DNA from: a bacterium
GTDB lineage: Bacteria; JAHJDO01
Direction: 5' to 3'
DNA length: 36,916 nucleotides
NCBI GenBank assembly: GCA_030631525.1
Contig: DAOVKY010000001.1
Coordinates: forward strand, 1 to 36,916
The notes below the pieces were generated by a model, which ran no database searches, had not been told where the DNA came from, and was given only the letters and a program-made list of their open reading frames with translations. The position numbers and the translations under genes are program-made. Shown here piece by piece: positions 22,312 through 29,740 of this stretch. The first letter of the stretch is position 1; each line of letters starts with the position of its first letter.

Positions 22312-22587
22312 TCATTTCTCCTTATTAGTAATAGTAAATTCCATTCCTTCTATATCCTGTTGTGTTTTAAATAATTCAAAGGCTATTAAAACCAACAGTT
22401 CTTTCTCTGTTAAATTATTTAATTCTTCTTGAAATTCTCCGTTCGTAGTTGCTTTCATAGTTCTAAATGTTTTCATATTTTCATCTCCTCTGTTATTTTT
22501 AACCGAATAGGGAATTATAAAACTACCTATTAGTAATAATATTGCTATCCCATAAACAATAATATTTAATGATATTATCTTCCGCAT
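22312..22587 (-). CDS. Small membrane protein with possible internal start
   Basis: 91 residues from ATG at 22587 (GGAGAGAAG upstream). Residues 4-28 form a membrane helix (IISLNIIVYGIAILLLIGSFIIPYS). A second in-frame ATG at 22476 has its own AGAGGAG 8 bases upstream and would give a soluble 54-residue form (MKTFRTMKATTNGEFQEELNNL...). Both starts look usable. The first follows the replisome-organizer stop by two bases. Function unknown. Confidence 0.55.
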   Translation of the reverse strand: MRKIISLNIIVYGIAILLLIGSFIIPYSVKNNRGDENMKTFRTMKATTNGEFQEELNNLTEKELLVLIAFELFKTQQDIEGMEFTITNKEK

Positions 22588-22589
22588 TA

Positions 22590-23345
22590 TTACTTCTCTC
22601 CACTTGCTAAGTCCGTCAATATCTTCCCTATAATCGGTGTCTCATTTTTATGCTTTGCAGCTTCAATCTTCCCGGCTTCTCTCCAGACTGAGTCCAGATA
22701 ATATTCCCATGCCTGACCGGTCCCTTTTAGTTTCACGCACCTGTTAAGAACTCCCTCATATTGAGCCTGTGTCAAAACCTTTACAGCTTTTTCAATGGTA
22801 TTTTTGAGCGTGTGCGATACTTCTTTCGGTATCCTGTTTTTGTTCTTATGAGTTTTTTGGAAAAACAATTCATAATATTTGGCTGTTTTCTCCTGTGAGC
22901 TTTGCTTTGGTTCTTCTTTTTTCTTAGGCGGTGTGTCAGGTTCCGGCAATTTCCTTTGTTTCTCTCTAAATCTCTGTTGTCTCAAACTGTTTTGCTCTCT
23001 GATTCTTTCGAGTCCTTCAACGTTCTGATGCTTTTGCCAATTGGTTATTTTCATGATTCCATTATTATCACATCTGACCAGCCCAAATTTCTTTAAAACA
23101 TTCAAAGCTAATTGTATCGCATCTAGGGGACGGTTAAATAGAGAGGAGAGCATTTCGTCTGTGTAAGGGGTATCCTTATCAAAAAACACATAACCGTTTA
23201 TGTTTTTTCTGCCGGCTAAAGTTAATAGTTTTACCCAGATAATTAATATCTTATCCGCTTCTGGCATGGCTTCTATCAGTTTTATTTTCTCATCATCGAA
23301 CATTCCTGTCAGAATTTTTATCCATTTTACCTCAATAATTTCCAT
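22590..23345 (-). CDS. Phage replisome organizer / DnaD-like protein
   Basis: 251 residues. Residues 1-120 (VKWIKILTGMFDDEKIKLIEAMPEADKILIIWVKLLTLAGRKNINGYVF...KKFGLVRCDNNGIMKITNWQKHQNVEGLERIREQNSLRQQRFREKQRK) match the phage replisome organizer N-terminal domain, a winged helix that binds the phage origin. A Pro/Glu/Lys linker and a helical C-terminal domain (~150-250), of the type that recruits the host helicase or loader, follow. It would act at the iteron region near 31.4 kb. Translation starts at ATG 23345 after GGGAG at 23356-23352, which can be masked by an upstream RNA segment. Confidence 0.85.
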   Translation of the reverse strand: MEIIEVKWIKILTGMFDDEKIKLIEAMPEADKILIIWVKLLTLAGRKNINGYVFFDKDTPYTDEMLSSLFNRPLDAIQLALNVLKKFGLVRCDNNGIMKITNWQKHQNVEGLERIREQNSLRQQRFREKQRKLPEPDTPPKKKEEPKQSSQEKTAKYYELFFQKTHKNKNRIPKEVSHTLKNTIEKAVKVLTQAQYEGVLNRCVKLKGTGQAWEYYLDSVWREAGKIEAAKHKNETPIIGKILTDLASGEK

Positions 23346-23350
23346 TATCT

Positions 23351-23447
23351 GCTCCCGATAAAGATACTCCCCACTCGGTCAGGCATGAGCAAACCTCGCT
23401 TTGCAGCGATAGATGGCCGATTAATCGGAACCCACTCGGCGGGGAGC
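23351..23447 (-). promoter_or_regulatory. Candidate RNA switch before the replication gene
   Basis: On the minus strand CTCCCC (23446-23441) pairs with GGGGAG (23372-23367) to close a domain with two hairpins: CCGAT/ATCGG (23428-23417) and TCGCT-GCAA-AGCGA (23409-23396). Alternatively GCTCCC (23447-23442) pairs with GGGAGC (23356-23351), which contains the ribosome binding site of the replication gene. The two pairings exclude each other, as in translational riboswitches. No known class recognised. Confidence 0.55.
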
Positions 23448-23482
23448 TAATTTTAAATTTTAGTAGTTTACCCATGTTCGAT

Positions 23483-23511
23483 ATCATCCTCTCAAAAAAA
23501 GTTATTGTCAA
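23483..23511 (-). promoter_or_regulatory. Leftward promoter for the replication gene
   Basis: Minus strand TTGACA (23511-23506), 17 bases, GATGAT (23488-23483, 4 of 6), then 7 bases to ATGGGTAAACTA. The same 7-base gap and the same ATGGGTAAACTA word follow the main early promoter at 31138-31165. The promoter starts a few bases after the methyltransferase stop. Confidence 0.5.
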
Positions 23512-23517
23512 TGTTTT

Positions 23518-24756
23518 TCAAAAATCAAATATTCCCTGCGCCAATCTACGATCTTTTATCTTGATATATTTCTTCGAAATTTCTATGGCAACATAGCGTC
23601 TATGTATTAGTCTTGTTACTTTCGCTACTGTGCCAGATCCCATGAACGGGTCCAGACAAATTCCCTGCTTCCAGCCTGCAGAACATTTACAGTCAGTCCA
23701 GCCGATTGTCTCTGCTTGGTATTGCCCACAACGTTCTCTCTTTCCTCGTTGGTTGCTCTCACCGGGAATGCCAACTTTCTGATAAGTATATGGCTCATCT
23801 CTCTTGGTTTTCTTTGTGATCCTCACTCTTGCCTTCCCGCATTTCTTGCAGATCCATTCAGGACAGGCGCATTTTATCATCGGTGCGACTAGCTTCTCAG
23901 GAAATGTGGCGAAGTGAGCGGCGCTGAATGGCTGTGTTGCTATTTCCCAGACATCTCCGGGATTCTTTCCTTTTTCAAAATCGACCAAACATTTATTATC
24001 CCTAAAATATCCACTATGTTTTTCTATATTTTGTTTATCTTGGCCCGGAACTCGGGACCATTTTCTTTTGTTTAGTCTTGGTCTGTTTATTCCTGAATGG
24101 AGAGTTTGTCCGGGCGCACCAGCACTATATTTGTGATGGTCGCTTATCCCTCTTTGCAATCTTTCTAAGCTCGCAAGTTTGTGAGGCTCTCTCACCGCGT
24201 CAAGGTCGAACCAGTATTTCTTATTCTTTACCAGCATGAATACAGGCTCGTAGCCATTAGCGAATCTATCCTTTACTGAGCTTGGCATGTGATTCGGCTT
24301 TACCCATTTGATATCATTGCGCAGGATCCAGCCCTGATCATCTATCATTCTCAAGATGAGGCGATAGTTTTGGAGAGCAAGGCATTTTGGTTGAATTCCT
24401 GCTCCTGATTTACCGACTTTTGTTTGGCCTTCTCTCAATCCGCCGGCATTATAATCTCCACCAGAACCGCCGCTTCCGCCATAACTATCCCCATGATTCC
24501 AAAATAACACGCCTGTTTTCTTTAGCACTCGTTTAAGCTCTTGAGTGATTTGCAAGAGGTGCCGGAGATATAATTCCAACGTTGGCTCAAGTCCAAGCTG
24601 GCCATACCAAGCATCAGACCATTTAACTCTTGTCTCATCTCCATAATCTCGGAGTCCCCAATAAGGGCAGGAAGTTATAATTGTGTCTACGCATTCATCA
24701 GGAAATGTTCTCAGGACATCAAGCGCATGTCCCTGATAGATATGATTAAGTTTCAT
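23518..24756 (-). CDS. DNA N4/N6 methyltransferase (orphan)
   Basis: 412 residues. The catalytic motif is SCPYWGLRDYG (29-39) and the S-adenosylmethionine motif DPFMGSGT lies near 369-376, so the motif order is that of the beta class. A zinc-ribbon-like insert (CACPEWICKKCGKARV) precedes the last part. It methylates adenine N6 or cytosine N4; the site cannot be read from the sequence. No restriction enzyme is adjacent, so it probably protects phage DNA from host restriction. It is transcribed in the early leftward operon. Confidence 0.9.
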   Translation of the reverse strand: MKLNHIYQGHALDVLRTFPDECVDTIITSCPYWGLRDYGDETRVKWSDAWYGQLGLEPTLELYLRHLLQITQELKRVLKKTGVLFWNHGDSYGGSGGSGGDYNAGGLREGQTKVGKSGAGIQPKCLALQNYRLILRMIDDQGWILRNDIKWVKPNHMPSSVKDRFANGYEPVFMLVKNKKYWFDLDAVREPHKLASLERLQRGISDHHKYSAGAPGQTLHSGINRPRLNKRKWSRVPGQDKQNIEKHSGYFRDNKCLVDFEKGKNPGDVWEIATQPFSAAHFATFPEKLVAPMIKCACPEWICKKCGKARVRITKKTKRDEPYTYQKVGIPGESNQRGKRERCGQYQAETIGWTDCKCSAGWKQGICLDPFMGSGTVAKVTRLIHRRYVAIEISKKYIKIKDRRLAQGIFDF

Positions 24757-24762
24757 TTATTC

Positions 24763-25236
24763 TTATCCACGCGGATATCTCCTATTCGGCTCTATATAAT
24801 CCATTCCTAAACGATTAAAGAAATCTCTTTCTTCCGGGCAGTTTAGCTTTTCCTCTCCTCTCCAAAGGTAGCCATCTCTCTGTTTCAAACCTACCTGTCT
24901 GGTTTTAATTCCCATGATCCATTTATTAAATTGCCACGGGCCCGTCCGGATTAAAAAGATATTGCCCCAATTATCTTTGTTGGCCCAGAAAATATCTATC
25001 TTTTGATAGTCAAATATAATCTTTGAATACTTAGACGGGAATTTCCCTTTGATATACTCTTGAGCATCCATAATAATTTTTAATCCAAACAAATCTTGGG
25101 GTATAGCGCAGATCTCTATGTCTTTAACGTCTCGCTTACCTCTGCGCACAGATCCAGCTATCTCTACTCTTGAACAGAATGGCTGGATGTGTCCTATAAA
25201 GGCATTTGCTACTTCTTTGGCAAATTCCAGCTGCAT
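24763..25236 (-). CDS. PolX-like nucleotidyltransferase
   Basis: 157 residues. The polymerase beta/X signature GSVRRGKRDVKDIEI is at 28-42 (metal ligands Asp39 and Glu41, where most relatives have Asp-x-Asp), with a third acid in FDYQKIDIFWA (~84). A conserved end (RTGPWQFNKWIMGIKTRQVGLKQRDGYLW...CPEERDFFNRLGMDYIEPNRR) is typical of PolX palm-thumb proteins and phage relatives. It may fill short gaps or transfer nucleotides in repair or replication. The Asp to Glu change could alter activity. It stops 6 bases before the methyltransferase start. Confidence 0.8.
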   Translation of the reverse strand: MQLEFAKEVANAFIGHIQPFCSRVEIAGSVRRGKRDVKDIEICAIPQDLFGLKIIMDAQEYIKGKFPSKYSKIIFDYQKIDIFWANKDNWGNIFLIRTGPWQFNKWIMGIKTRQVGLKQRDGYLWRGEEKLNCPEERDFFNRLGMDYIEPNRRYPRG

Positions 25237-25245
25237 TTATGCTCC

Positions 25246-25489
25246 TCAGTTAACCGAAATATTTTCTTTCTCTGAGGTTATGCGAATTGACAGCGTATAG
25301 CCTTCGATGCGAATGGTCTGTCTATGCGCTGTCCCTAAAGCTACAATCAGTTTTTGTTCAGCCTCTTTGTAATCATCAATCGCATCTGTTTTGACTTCCT
25401 TTAGTCTCAAGAAATCCTGCGCTGCCTTTCCTACCTCGTTCAACTTCGACTTTAATATCTAGTTTTTCCTGCTTTGGCTTTCTTCCCAT
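25246..25489 (-). pseudogene. Small early gene split by an apparent frameshift
   Basis: An ATG at 25489 with AAGGAG upstream opens MGRKPKQEKLDIKVEVE..., which in its own frame ends at 25376. The +1 frame, with only a TTG at 25443 and no ribosome site, continues NEVGKAAQDFLRLKEVKTDAIDDYKEAEQKLIVALGTAHRQTIRIEGYTL to 25246. Together they read as a single ~81-residue phage protein (basic MGRKPKQ start, then coiled coil and small beta end). Either a one-base indel (mutation or assembly error) or an unusual +1 shift joins them. Function unknown. Confidence 0.5.
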
Positions 25490-25523
25490 GATACTCTCCT
25501 TTTGGTTAGTTTAGTTAGTTTAC

Positions 25524-26186
25524 TTAGATTCTTCTTTTCATAATTTTTTTACAAACAAATCTGACGCCCGGTATCTTCCTCGCTCCTTTTTCTGTCCGAG
25601 CTATTCCATTAAGCATTGTCATATTTATTTGCAAATATTCTCTTGGCACCTGCGATCCATCTTCTATCTCTGCATGCCATATTTCTTGAATGACTGAGCC
25701 GTTAGCTCTGTCTATTTTTGGCGCGACAATTGGGGCATCAACACGCACATCTTCCGCTTGCTCCTGCAGTTCTTCTGCTTTGGCTGTTTTACCCTTAGCA
25801 TCCCATTTCTTTGCTCTTGCTTCGAGGATTTTGCGTTTGCGATCTTCCTCTGCTTTTGCTTTAAGTTCCAGCTTCCTTTGTTCTTCTATGCGTTTTTTCT
25901 CCATTTCATCGTCATAGGCAATCATTTTGTCTTTAACTATTTGCTCAGCATTTAAGACAGGTTCCAAATATTCCTTTCTTTTATTACCGGCTTCCTTATA
26001 TGTCCGATAAGCTGAGTCAACTATGGGATCAAAAGCATCCTTTATTCGTTTCTGTAGAGTCTTATCCGCTACCAGAAACTTATCTGCCTTTTCGTATTGC
26101 TCTTGATTCGCTATTGTGATGGCCTCTGCCTGCGTGGTGATGTCCTTTGTTTCCTTCTCGATTACGGCTACTGCTTTTTCTTCCAT
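25524..26186 (-). CDS. Coiled-coil early protein
   Basis: 220 residues. Residues 10-150 are mostly helical with a long charged coiled coil (DDEMEKKRIEEQRKLELKAKAEEDRKRKILEARAKKWDAKGKTAKAEELQEQ). The last 65 residues form a beta-rich domain (IQEIWHAEIEDGSQVPREYLQINMTMLNGIARTEKGARKIPGVRFVCKK). This type is common in phage recombination operons with RecT-like proteins; its role is not known to me. It is co-transcribed with RecT and the nuclease. Confidence 0.6.
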   Translation of the reverse strand: MEEKAVAVIEKETKDITTQAEAITIANQEQYEKADKFLVADKTLQKRIKDAFDPIVDSAYRTYKEAGNKRKEYLEPVLNAEQIVKDKMIAYDDEMEKKRIEEQRKLELKAKAEEDRKRKILEARAKKWDAKGKTAKAEELQEQAEDVRVDAPIVAPKIDRANGSVIQEIWHAEIEDGSQVPREYLQINMTMLNGIARTEKGARKIPGVRFVCKKIMKRRI

Positions 26187-26189
26187 GAT

Positions 26190-26333
26190 TCACTTCTCCT
26201 TTTTGTTGGTTATTAATTCAATTACATCTAAGCTATTACAGAACTTGTTTTCTGTGATAATTTTCCACCCATAAGCCATTTTGAATATTCTAATTTTTCG
26301 ACTCTCAGGATTGATTAGAATTTTCTTTTCCAT
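26190..26333 (-). CDS. Small early protein, 47 residues
   Basis: ATG at 26333, TGA at 26190-26192. MEKKILINPESRKIRIFKMAYGWKIITENKF..., a short basic beta-rich protein. GGGGGTGAAGG precedes the start, an extended ribosome site seen at several genes here. It fills the gap between its neighbours almost exactly, which supports it. Function unknown. Confidence 0.5.
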   Translation of the reverse strand: MEKKILINPESRKIRIFKMAYGWKIITENKFCNSLDVIELITNKKEK

Positions 26334-26336
26334 CCT

Positions 26337-26534
26337 TCACCCCCTTTGCTTTGGATTGGTTTCTATTGCTTTAAAAAACATTCCACGCCGAGCCATCCTA
26401 GATAACGTATTAAACGTCATTCCTCTAATCAACCCCTGTGTAATGCTATTATTAAAATATACAAATCTGCCAGCTTCCAACTCCTTCGTTAATCCTATCA
26501 TCATTAATCTTCTACCTTTCTTATATTTATTCAT
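26337..26534 (-). CDS. Small basic early protein, 65 residues
   Basis: MNKYKKGRRLMMIGLTKELEAGRFVYFNNSITQGLIRGMTFNTLSRMARRGMFFKAIETN. The end resembles short DNA- or RNA-binding helices but no family is recognised. Its ATG overlaps the end of the upstream gene by 8 bases, so it is coupled to it; the ribosome site GGGGTGG lies inside that gene. Confidence 0.5.
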   Translation of the reverse strand: MNKYKKGRRLMMIGLTKELEAGRFVYFNNSITQGLIRGMTFNTLSRMARRGMFFKAIETNPKQRG

Positions 26535-26757
26535 GTTTCCACCCCAATTTTAAATCGTCTACATCAGTTAAAGCACTTGTATAATCCTTAAACTTTTTCC
26601 AGTTTCCTGCACAGTTATAAACTACACGAACACAATTAGAACTCAGGGAATATTCTCCAATTTCTTTTACTATTCCATTCTCCCATCTAGTTTCGCCATA
26701 GTGTTCTGGTTGATAATGAACCTTATCACCGACTTTTAACTTTGAAATATCAATCAT
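26527..26757 (-). CDS. Small SH3/KOW-like early protein
   Basis: 76 residues. LKVGDKVHYQPEHYGETRWENGIVKEI...CVRVVYNCAGNWKKFKDYTSALTDVDDLKLGW has the alternating beta pattern and VGDKV start of small SH3-like barrels, and recurs in many phages as a hypothetical protein. It has a good ribosome site. It may bind nucleic acid or protein; no direct evidence. Confidence 0.6.
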   Translation of the reverse strand: MIDISKLKVGDKVHYQPEHYGETRWENGIVKEIGEYSLSSNCVRVVYNCAGNWKKFKDYTSALTDVDDLKLGWKHE

Positions 26758-26772
26758 GCTTTCTCCTTTACG

Positions 26773-27024
26773 TTATCTATAATCATCAAATATTTCTAAA
26801 TAAAAATATCCCAATCTTTCGTCATATCCCAAAATAACTTCTTTCTCAATTTCGTTAACAAATTTCCCTAATTCCTCTAGCGTAGCGAATTTTATCAGCC
26901 ATTCGTCTATATATGGATTTGAATTATTTGGATACATAGTATTTTTAATAGAGATGCGAACAGCATCCTTGCATGGTTTTTCCTTATCTGTAAAATCAGA
27001 CAGTCTTGATATTAAAAATTCCAT
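26773..27024 (-). CDS. Early protein of unknown function, 83 residues
   Basis: MEFLISRLSDFTDKEKPCKDAVRISIKN...EWLIKFATLEELGKFVNEIEKEVILGYDERLGYFYLEIFDDYR. It is acidic and alpha/beta, reminiscent of small phage proteins with a conserved ...EWxIxFxTLEELxxFVxE motif. It starts 7 bases after the nuclease gene stop. No function can be given. Confidence 0.5.
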   Translation of the reverse strand: MEFLISRLSDFTDKEKPCKDAVRISIKNTMYPNNSNPYIDEWLIKFATLEELGKFVNEIEKEVILGYDERLGYFYLEIFDDYR

Positions 27025-27031
27025 ATTCTCC

Positions 27032-27631
27032 TTATAAGTTATTGATCTTTTTCCAATTCACGATGTTGAGACAGGCAAGAAACACGCTAAAATCAGATTT
27101 CTCTTTGTATTCCTGCATCCGGTATGTTCCTTTCTCTAACAACTGAACTACTAATCTGCGCTTGATTTTGCCCTCTCTTATCTTGCCCTCGTTGTGTGCT
27201 TCCATATAGGCTGCGGTTTGCAATGCTATTGTTTTGGGAAGCGTAGTGCCTGACTTGATATCAATCAGCGTTTTAATACCATCTATCCGGCCAATCCTGT
27301 CATAAGTCCCCGCGTAACGATATATCTTTGAATAGACAATTTGCTCTGAACTCTCAAGTATAAATCCTGTATCTTTTTCCCACTTAAGCCAAGCATGTAG
27401 ATAAGGTTTTAATGCTGGATCAAGACTGCCCATATCTAAGTCGTTTATATCGTGAAGGTGGCATGCTGTATGGACAGCCTTTCCAAATTCCTGCGCTCTC
27501 TTTAACACATCGGGATTGGCTTTGCTGAAGTCGCTCAATCCCGCTTCTTCAATGCTGTTAGTAACGCCCGGAATTACCCTGCCTGTATCGGTATCCGTGT
27601 AGATGTGAGTTTCTGGATCGCAAATTATCAT
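27032..27631 (-). CDS. PD-(D/E)XK nuclease of the recombination pair
   Basis: 199 residues from ATG 27631, which overlaps the RecT stop (ATGA). Motifs: GKAVHTACHLHD (~50-61), E97 in SSEQIVYS, GTYDRIGRIDG (~108-118), LIDIKSG (122-128) with catalytic Asp124 and Lys126, and QTAAY (138-142), the RecB/Cas4-like nuclease set. With RecT it should resect DNA ends for single-strand annealing recombination, as in the RecE/RecT type pair. A longer in-frame start exists but would lie within recT. Confidence 0.85.
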   Translation of the reverse strand: MIICDPETHIYTDTDTGRVIPGVTNSIEEAGLSDFSKANPDVLKRAQEFGKAVHTACHLHDINDLDMGSLDPALKPYLHAWLKWEKDTGFILESSEQIVYSKIYRYAGTYDRIGRIDGIKTLIDIKSGTTLPKTIALQTAAYMEAHNEGKIREGKIKRRLVVQLLEKGTYRMQEYKEKSDFSVFLACLNIVNWKKINNL

Positions 27632-28722
27632 CCTTCTGATCCCGGTTCTCTTTCTTCTCCACCATCCTTCTTTGCCTGTAGCATTTCCTGTATTATCGCC
27701 GCGCCCTCTTTGATTGTCTTGATCTGGTTGGCGTGTTCGCATCCGTTAGCACCTAAGACTTCATAATAAACCTTATCCCCGACTGTTGCTTTTATATTTT
27801 CGAAGTCTTTTATCATCTCAGCAAAGGCACTATCAGGCTTTTTCTTTGACATATCTTTTTCTGACTCGATCTCTGGCGCACCTGATTTCTTTCCCTTTTT
27901 CCCGGATGCCTTTGGTTTGTCTTTTTTCTCAGGCTCAGGCTTCGGTTCTGGTTCTGGCTCTGGCTTATCTGATAGGGATTTGGGTTGTTCAACCTCTGGC
28001 TTTCCTACCACTTCTGCAGACCTCATGATATCTATCGGCACGTCGTAGTCTTTATCTACCGCGTCTCTGAACTCTGCTGATACCGGCAACCATTTTGAAT
28101 GCCTGCGGAATACTGTTTTCTTTGCCATCTCATTCCAATCTGTAACCCATGGCCCCTTTGTAGCAGCTTGCGATCTCTTGCGTATGGCTTCTACCTCTTG
28201 GATATTCATTACCTCATAGCTGGTGGACCCGTCTTTGAGCTTTACAAATGAATATGCCGCTATAACGTTACCTTTTTTATCAATGGCAGGCCTGTGTTCT
28301 AGGTTTCCATTAGTCCCGAATGAATATGCAAAGAAGTCATTCTCGCATACCACGTCAGCGTGTATGTCCGCAATCTCCCCGCTTCTGCGGGCCAGCGCAA
28401 CCAGTCCTTTGTAATCAATAATCAGTGTGCAGATAGTTTTATTTGTCTTTTTACTGCGGTATGGTATAAGGTGCGCTCTACGTCCATCTGGTTCAAGTCC
28501 TAGTTCTGAGCAACTCATAAGACACTCTGTTAAACTTTCCTTTGAGCAAGCAAGCAGCTGGGGTGTCTTATTAAAGGCCGTTAATGCTACCCTCAAAAAT
28601 CTATCTACTGTTAGATGCTTAGGCAGTGCCAGAGCAAATTGTTTCTTTGCCGCACCCGATGTCACCAGATCCTTAATGTTGTTTGGATCTACTTCGTAGT
28701 CTTTTCCGTTCTCGTTTGTCAT
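27628..28722 (-). CDS. recT: RecT family single-strand annealing protein
   Basis: 364 residues. Residues 30-240 show the RecT pattern: FLRVALTAFNKTPQLLACSKESLTECLMSCSELGLEPDGRRAHLIPYRSKKTNKTICTLIIDYKGLVALARRSGEI and the VTDWNEMAKKTVFRRHSKWLPVS end. It binds single-stranded DNA and anneals strands during recombination and replication. A Pro/Glu/Lys linker (~258-300) leads to a small C-terminal domain (GDKVYYEVLGANGCEHANQIKTIKEGAAIIQEML), which may contact single-strand binding protein or the nuclease. Translation is coupled to the nuclease. Confidence 0.9.
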   Translation of the reverse strand: MTNENGKDYEVDPNNIKDLVTSGAAKKQFALALPKHLTVDRFLRVALTAFNKTPQLLACSKESLTECLMSCSELGLEPDGRRAHLIPYRSKKTNKTICTLIIDYKGLVALARRSGEIADIHADVVCENDFFAYSFGTNGNLEHRPAIDKKGNVIAAYSFVKLKDGSTSYEVMNIQEVEAIRKRSQAATKGPWVTDWNEMAKKTVFRRHSKWLPVSAEFRDAVDKDYDVPIDIMRSAEVVGKPEVEQPKSLSDKPEPEPEPKPEPEKKDKPKASGKKGKKSGAPEIESEKDMSKKKPDSAFAEMIKDFENIKATVGDKVYYEVLGANGCEHANQIKTIKEGAAIIQEMLQAKKDGGEEREPGSEG

Positions 28723-28724
28723 GA

Positions 28725-28823
28725 TTAGTTCTCCTCTGTTTGATTGATAATATGCCAGTCGATTCTCTCCAGAAGCTCTTGCTCCTCTCTTAGAGAATAT
28801 TCCTCGTATCTGTCATCTTCCAC
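28725..28823 (-). CDS. Tiny acidic protein before recT
   Basis: 32 residues, GTG start at 28823 with AAGGAGAGA 8 bases upstream, TAA at 28725. MEDDRYEEYSLREEQELLERIDWHIINQTEEN is a single acidic amphipathic helix. It occupies the gap before recT, whose ribosome site AGAGGAG lies within its last codons, so it may act by coupling recT translation. Confidence 0.45.
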   Translation of the reverse strand: MEDDRYEEYSLREEQELLERIDWHIINQTEEN

Positions 28824-28835
28824 TTAGTCTCTCCT

Positions 28836-29069
28836 TTATGTATCCACTTCTGCAGTATCATATGCAAACTTAGGTCTTTTTTTATTAATAAACATATGAA
28901 GCATGTCTAACTTTGCAATAGCCGATACCTGCATAAGTGCTCTTGGAGAATTTATTTCTACCGAAGCGGGTCCACAATCTAGGACATGTTTATAATCTCT
29001 TGTAACTTCCTTGATAGCAGCTATTATTTTTTCCTCTGTGATATAACTTCTCTTAACTTCCTTTACCAT
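28836..29069 (-). CDS. Early protein of unknown function, 77 residues
   Basis: MVKEVKRSYITEEKIIAAIKEVTRDYKHVLDCGPASVEINSPRALMQVSAIAKLDMLHMFINKKRPKF. The segment NSPRALMQVSAIAKLDML recurs in small phage proteins next to recT-type genes. It is alpha-helical. GGGGGTGAG lies before the start. Function unknown. Confidence 0.55.
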   Translation of the reverse strand: MVKEVKRSYITEEKIIAAIKEVTRDYKHVLDCGPASVEINSPRALMQVSAIAKLDMLHMFINKKRPKFAYDTAEVDT

Positions 29070-29092
29070 TCTATTCTCACCCCCTCTGTTAT

Positions 29093-29257
29093 TTATAGAT
29101 CCTTTTTCATCTCTGTAATTTTATCAGCAAAGTAATTGACTCGCTTTTTCATTTTCGCAGTGTTGTCTTTAGGATCATGCGCTAAAATCCACTCCGTTTT
29201 TAGAAAAGATTCCACTGCCTTAAGCAGTTTATCTCTTGCTTCGTTTTGCGATTTCAT
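29093..29257 (-). CDS. Small helical early protein, 54 residues
   Basis: ATG at 29257, TAA at 29093-29095: MKSQNEARDKLLKAVESFLKTEWILAHDPKDNTAKMKKRVNYFADKITEMKKDL. It has a strong GGGGGTGAAGC site and overlaps the end of the upstream gene by 29 bases. It is helical and charged. No family recognised. Confidence 0.55.
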   Translation of the reverse strand: MKSQNEARDKLLKAVESFLKTEWILAHDPKDNTAKMKKRVNYFADKITEMKKDL

Positions 29258-29738
29258 GCTTCACCCCCTTTTTCTTTTCTGCTTCATCAAAAACAATATA
29301 ATCAAATTTCTTTCCGTTTAGATCCTGTTTTTGTTTGTTGGTGCATTTCCAACAGTCGCAGTTCTCAAAGCTGCCTGCTTTCTTTAGGCGTGGGCACTTG
29401 TTTCTCTCCTCTATCATGCAAGGGATCAGTCTGTTTTTATAAAAGATATGCGGGTTATCCATTATTGCCTGCACGATCTTGGCTTTTGATAGGCCTAAGT
29501 GTTTTAACCATTTGACGCACCAGCCGGCATGCCCATTGTTTTTATGTGTAGGCTCATCAACGTAGACCTTAACCTCTTTGATATCTTTATGCTTGCGCCA
29601 TGCTCTCATATCCCATAAACCTGTTGTTTTTAAATACTTCAGGCAGTATTCTTCGTTGTAATGGTCAAGCTCTGCCCGGCTGTTGTTGTCCGGACAGGCT
29701 TCGATTGATTTTTCTTCGAACAGATCTAACTGATCCAT
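29229..29738 (-). CDS. Cys-rich early protein of unknown function
   Basis: 169 residues from the ATG at 29738, chosen since GAGGGG lies 8 bases upstream; other in-frame ATGs at 29744 and 29762 are too near or lack a site. MDQLDLFEEKSIEAC... contains Cys pairs near the end (NKCPRLKKAGSFENCDCWKCTNKQKQ) that may bind metal, and a region WCVKWLKHLGLSKAKIVQAIMDNPHIFY that resembles small phage proteins of unknown role. It could act in DNA binding. Confidence 0.55.
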   Translation of the reverse strand: MDQLDLFEEKSIEACPDNNSRAELDHYNEEYCLKYLKTTGLWDMRAWRKHKDIKEVKVYVDEPTHKNNGHAGWCVKWLKHLGLSKAKIVQAIMDNPHIFYKNRLIPCMIEERNKCPRLKKAGSFENCDCWKCTNKQKQDLNGKKFDYIVFDEAEKKKGVKHEIAKRSKR

Positions 29739-29740
29739 TT

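Noticed and set aside
23351..23447. tRNA gene (contains CCGAGTGG like the D-arm of tRNA-Ser/Leu)
   Set aside because: No acceptor stem, anticodon arm or TψC arm can be drawn; the outer stem and hairpins fit a leader RNA better.
23350..23475. Leader peptide frame starting ATGGGTAAACTA and overlapping the replication gene start
   Set aside because: The frame of about 45 codons runs through the structured RNA and has no well-placed ribosome site; kept only as a possibility linked to the leaderless MGKL idea.
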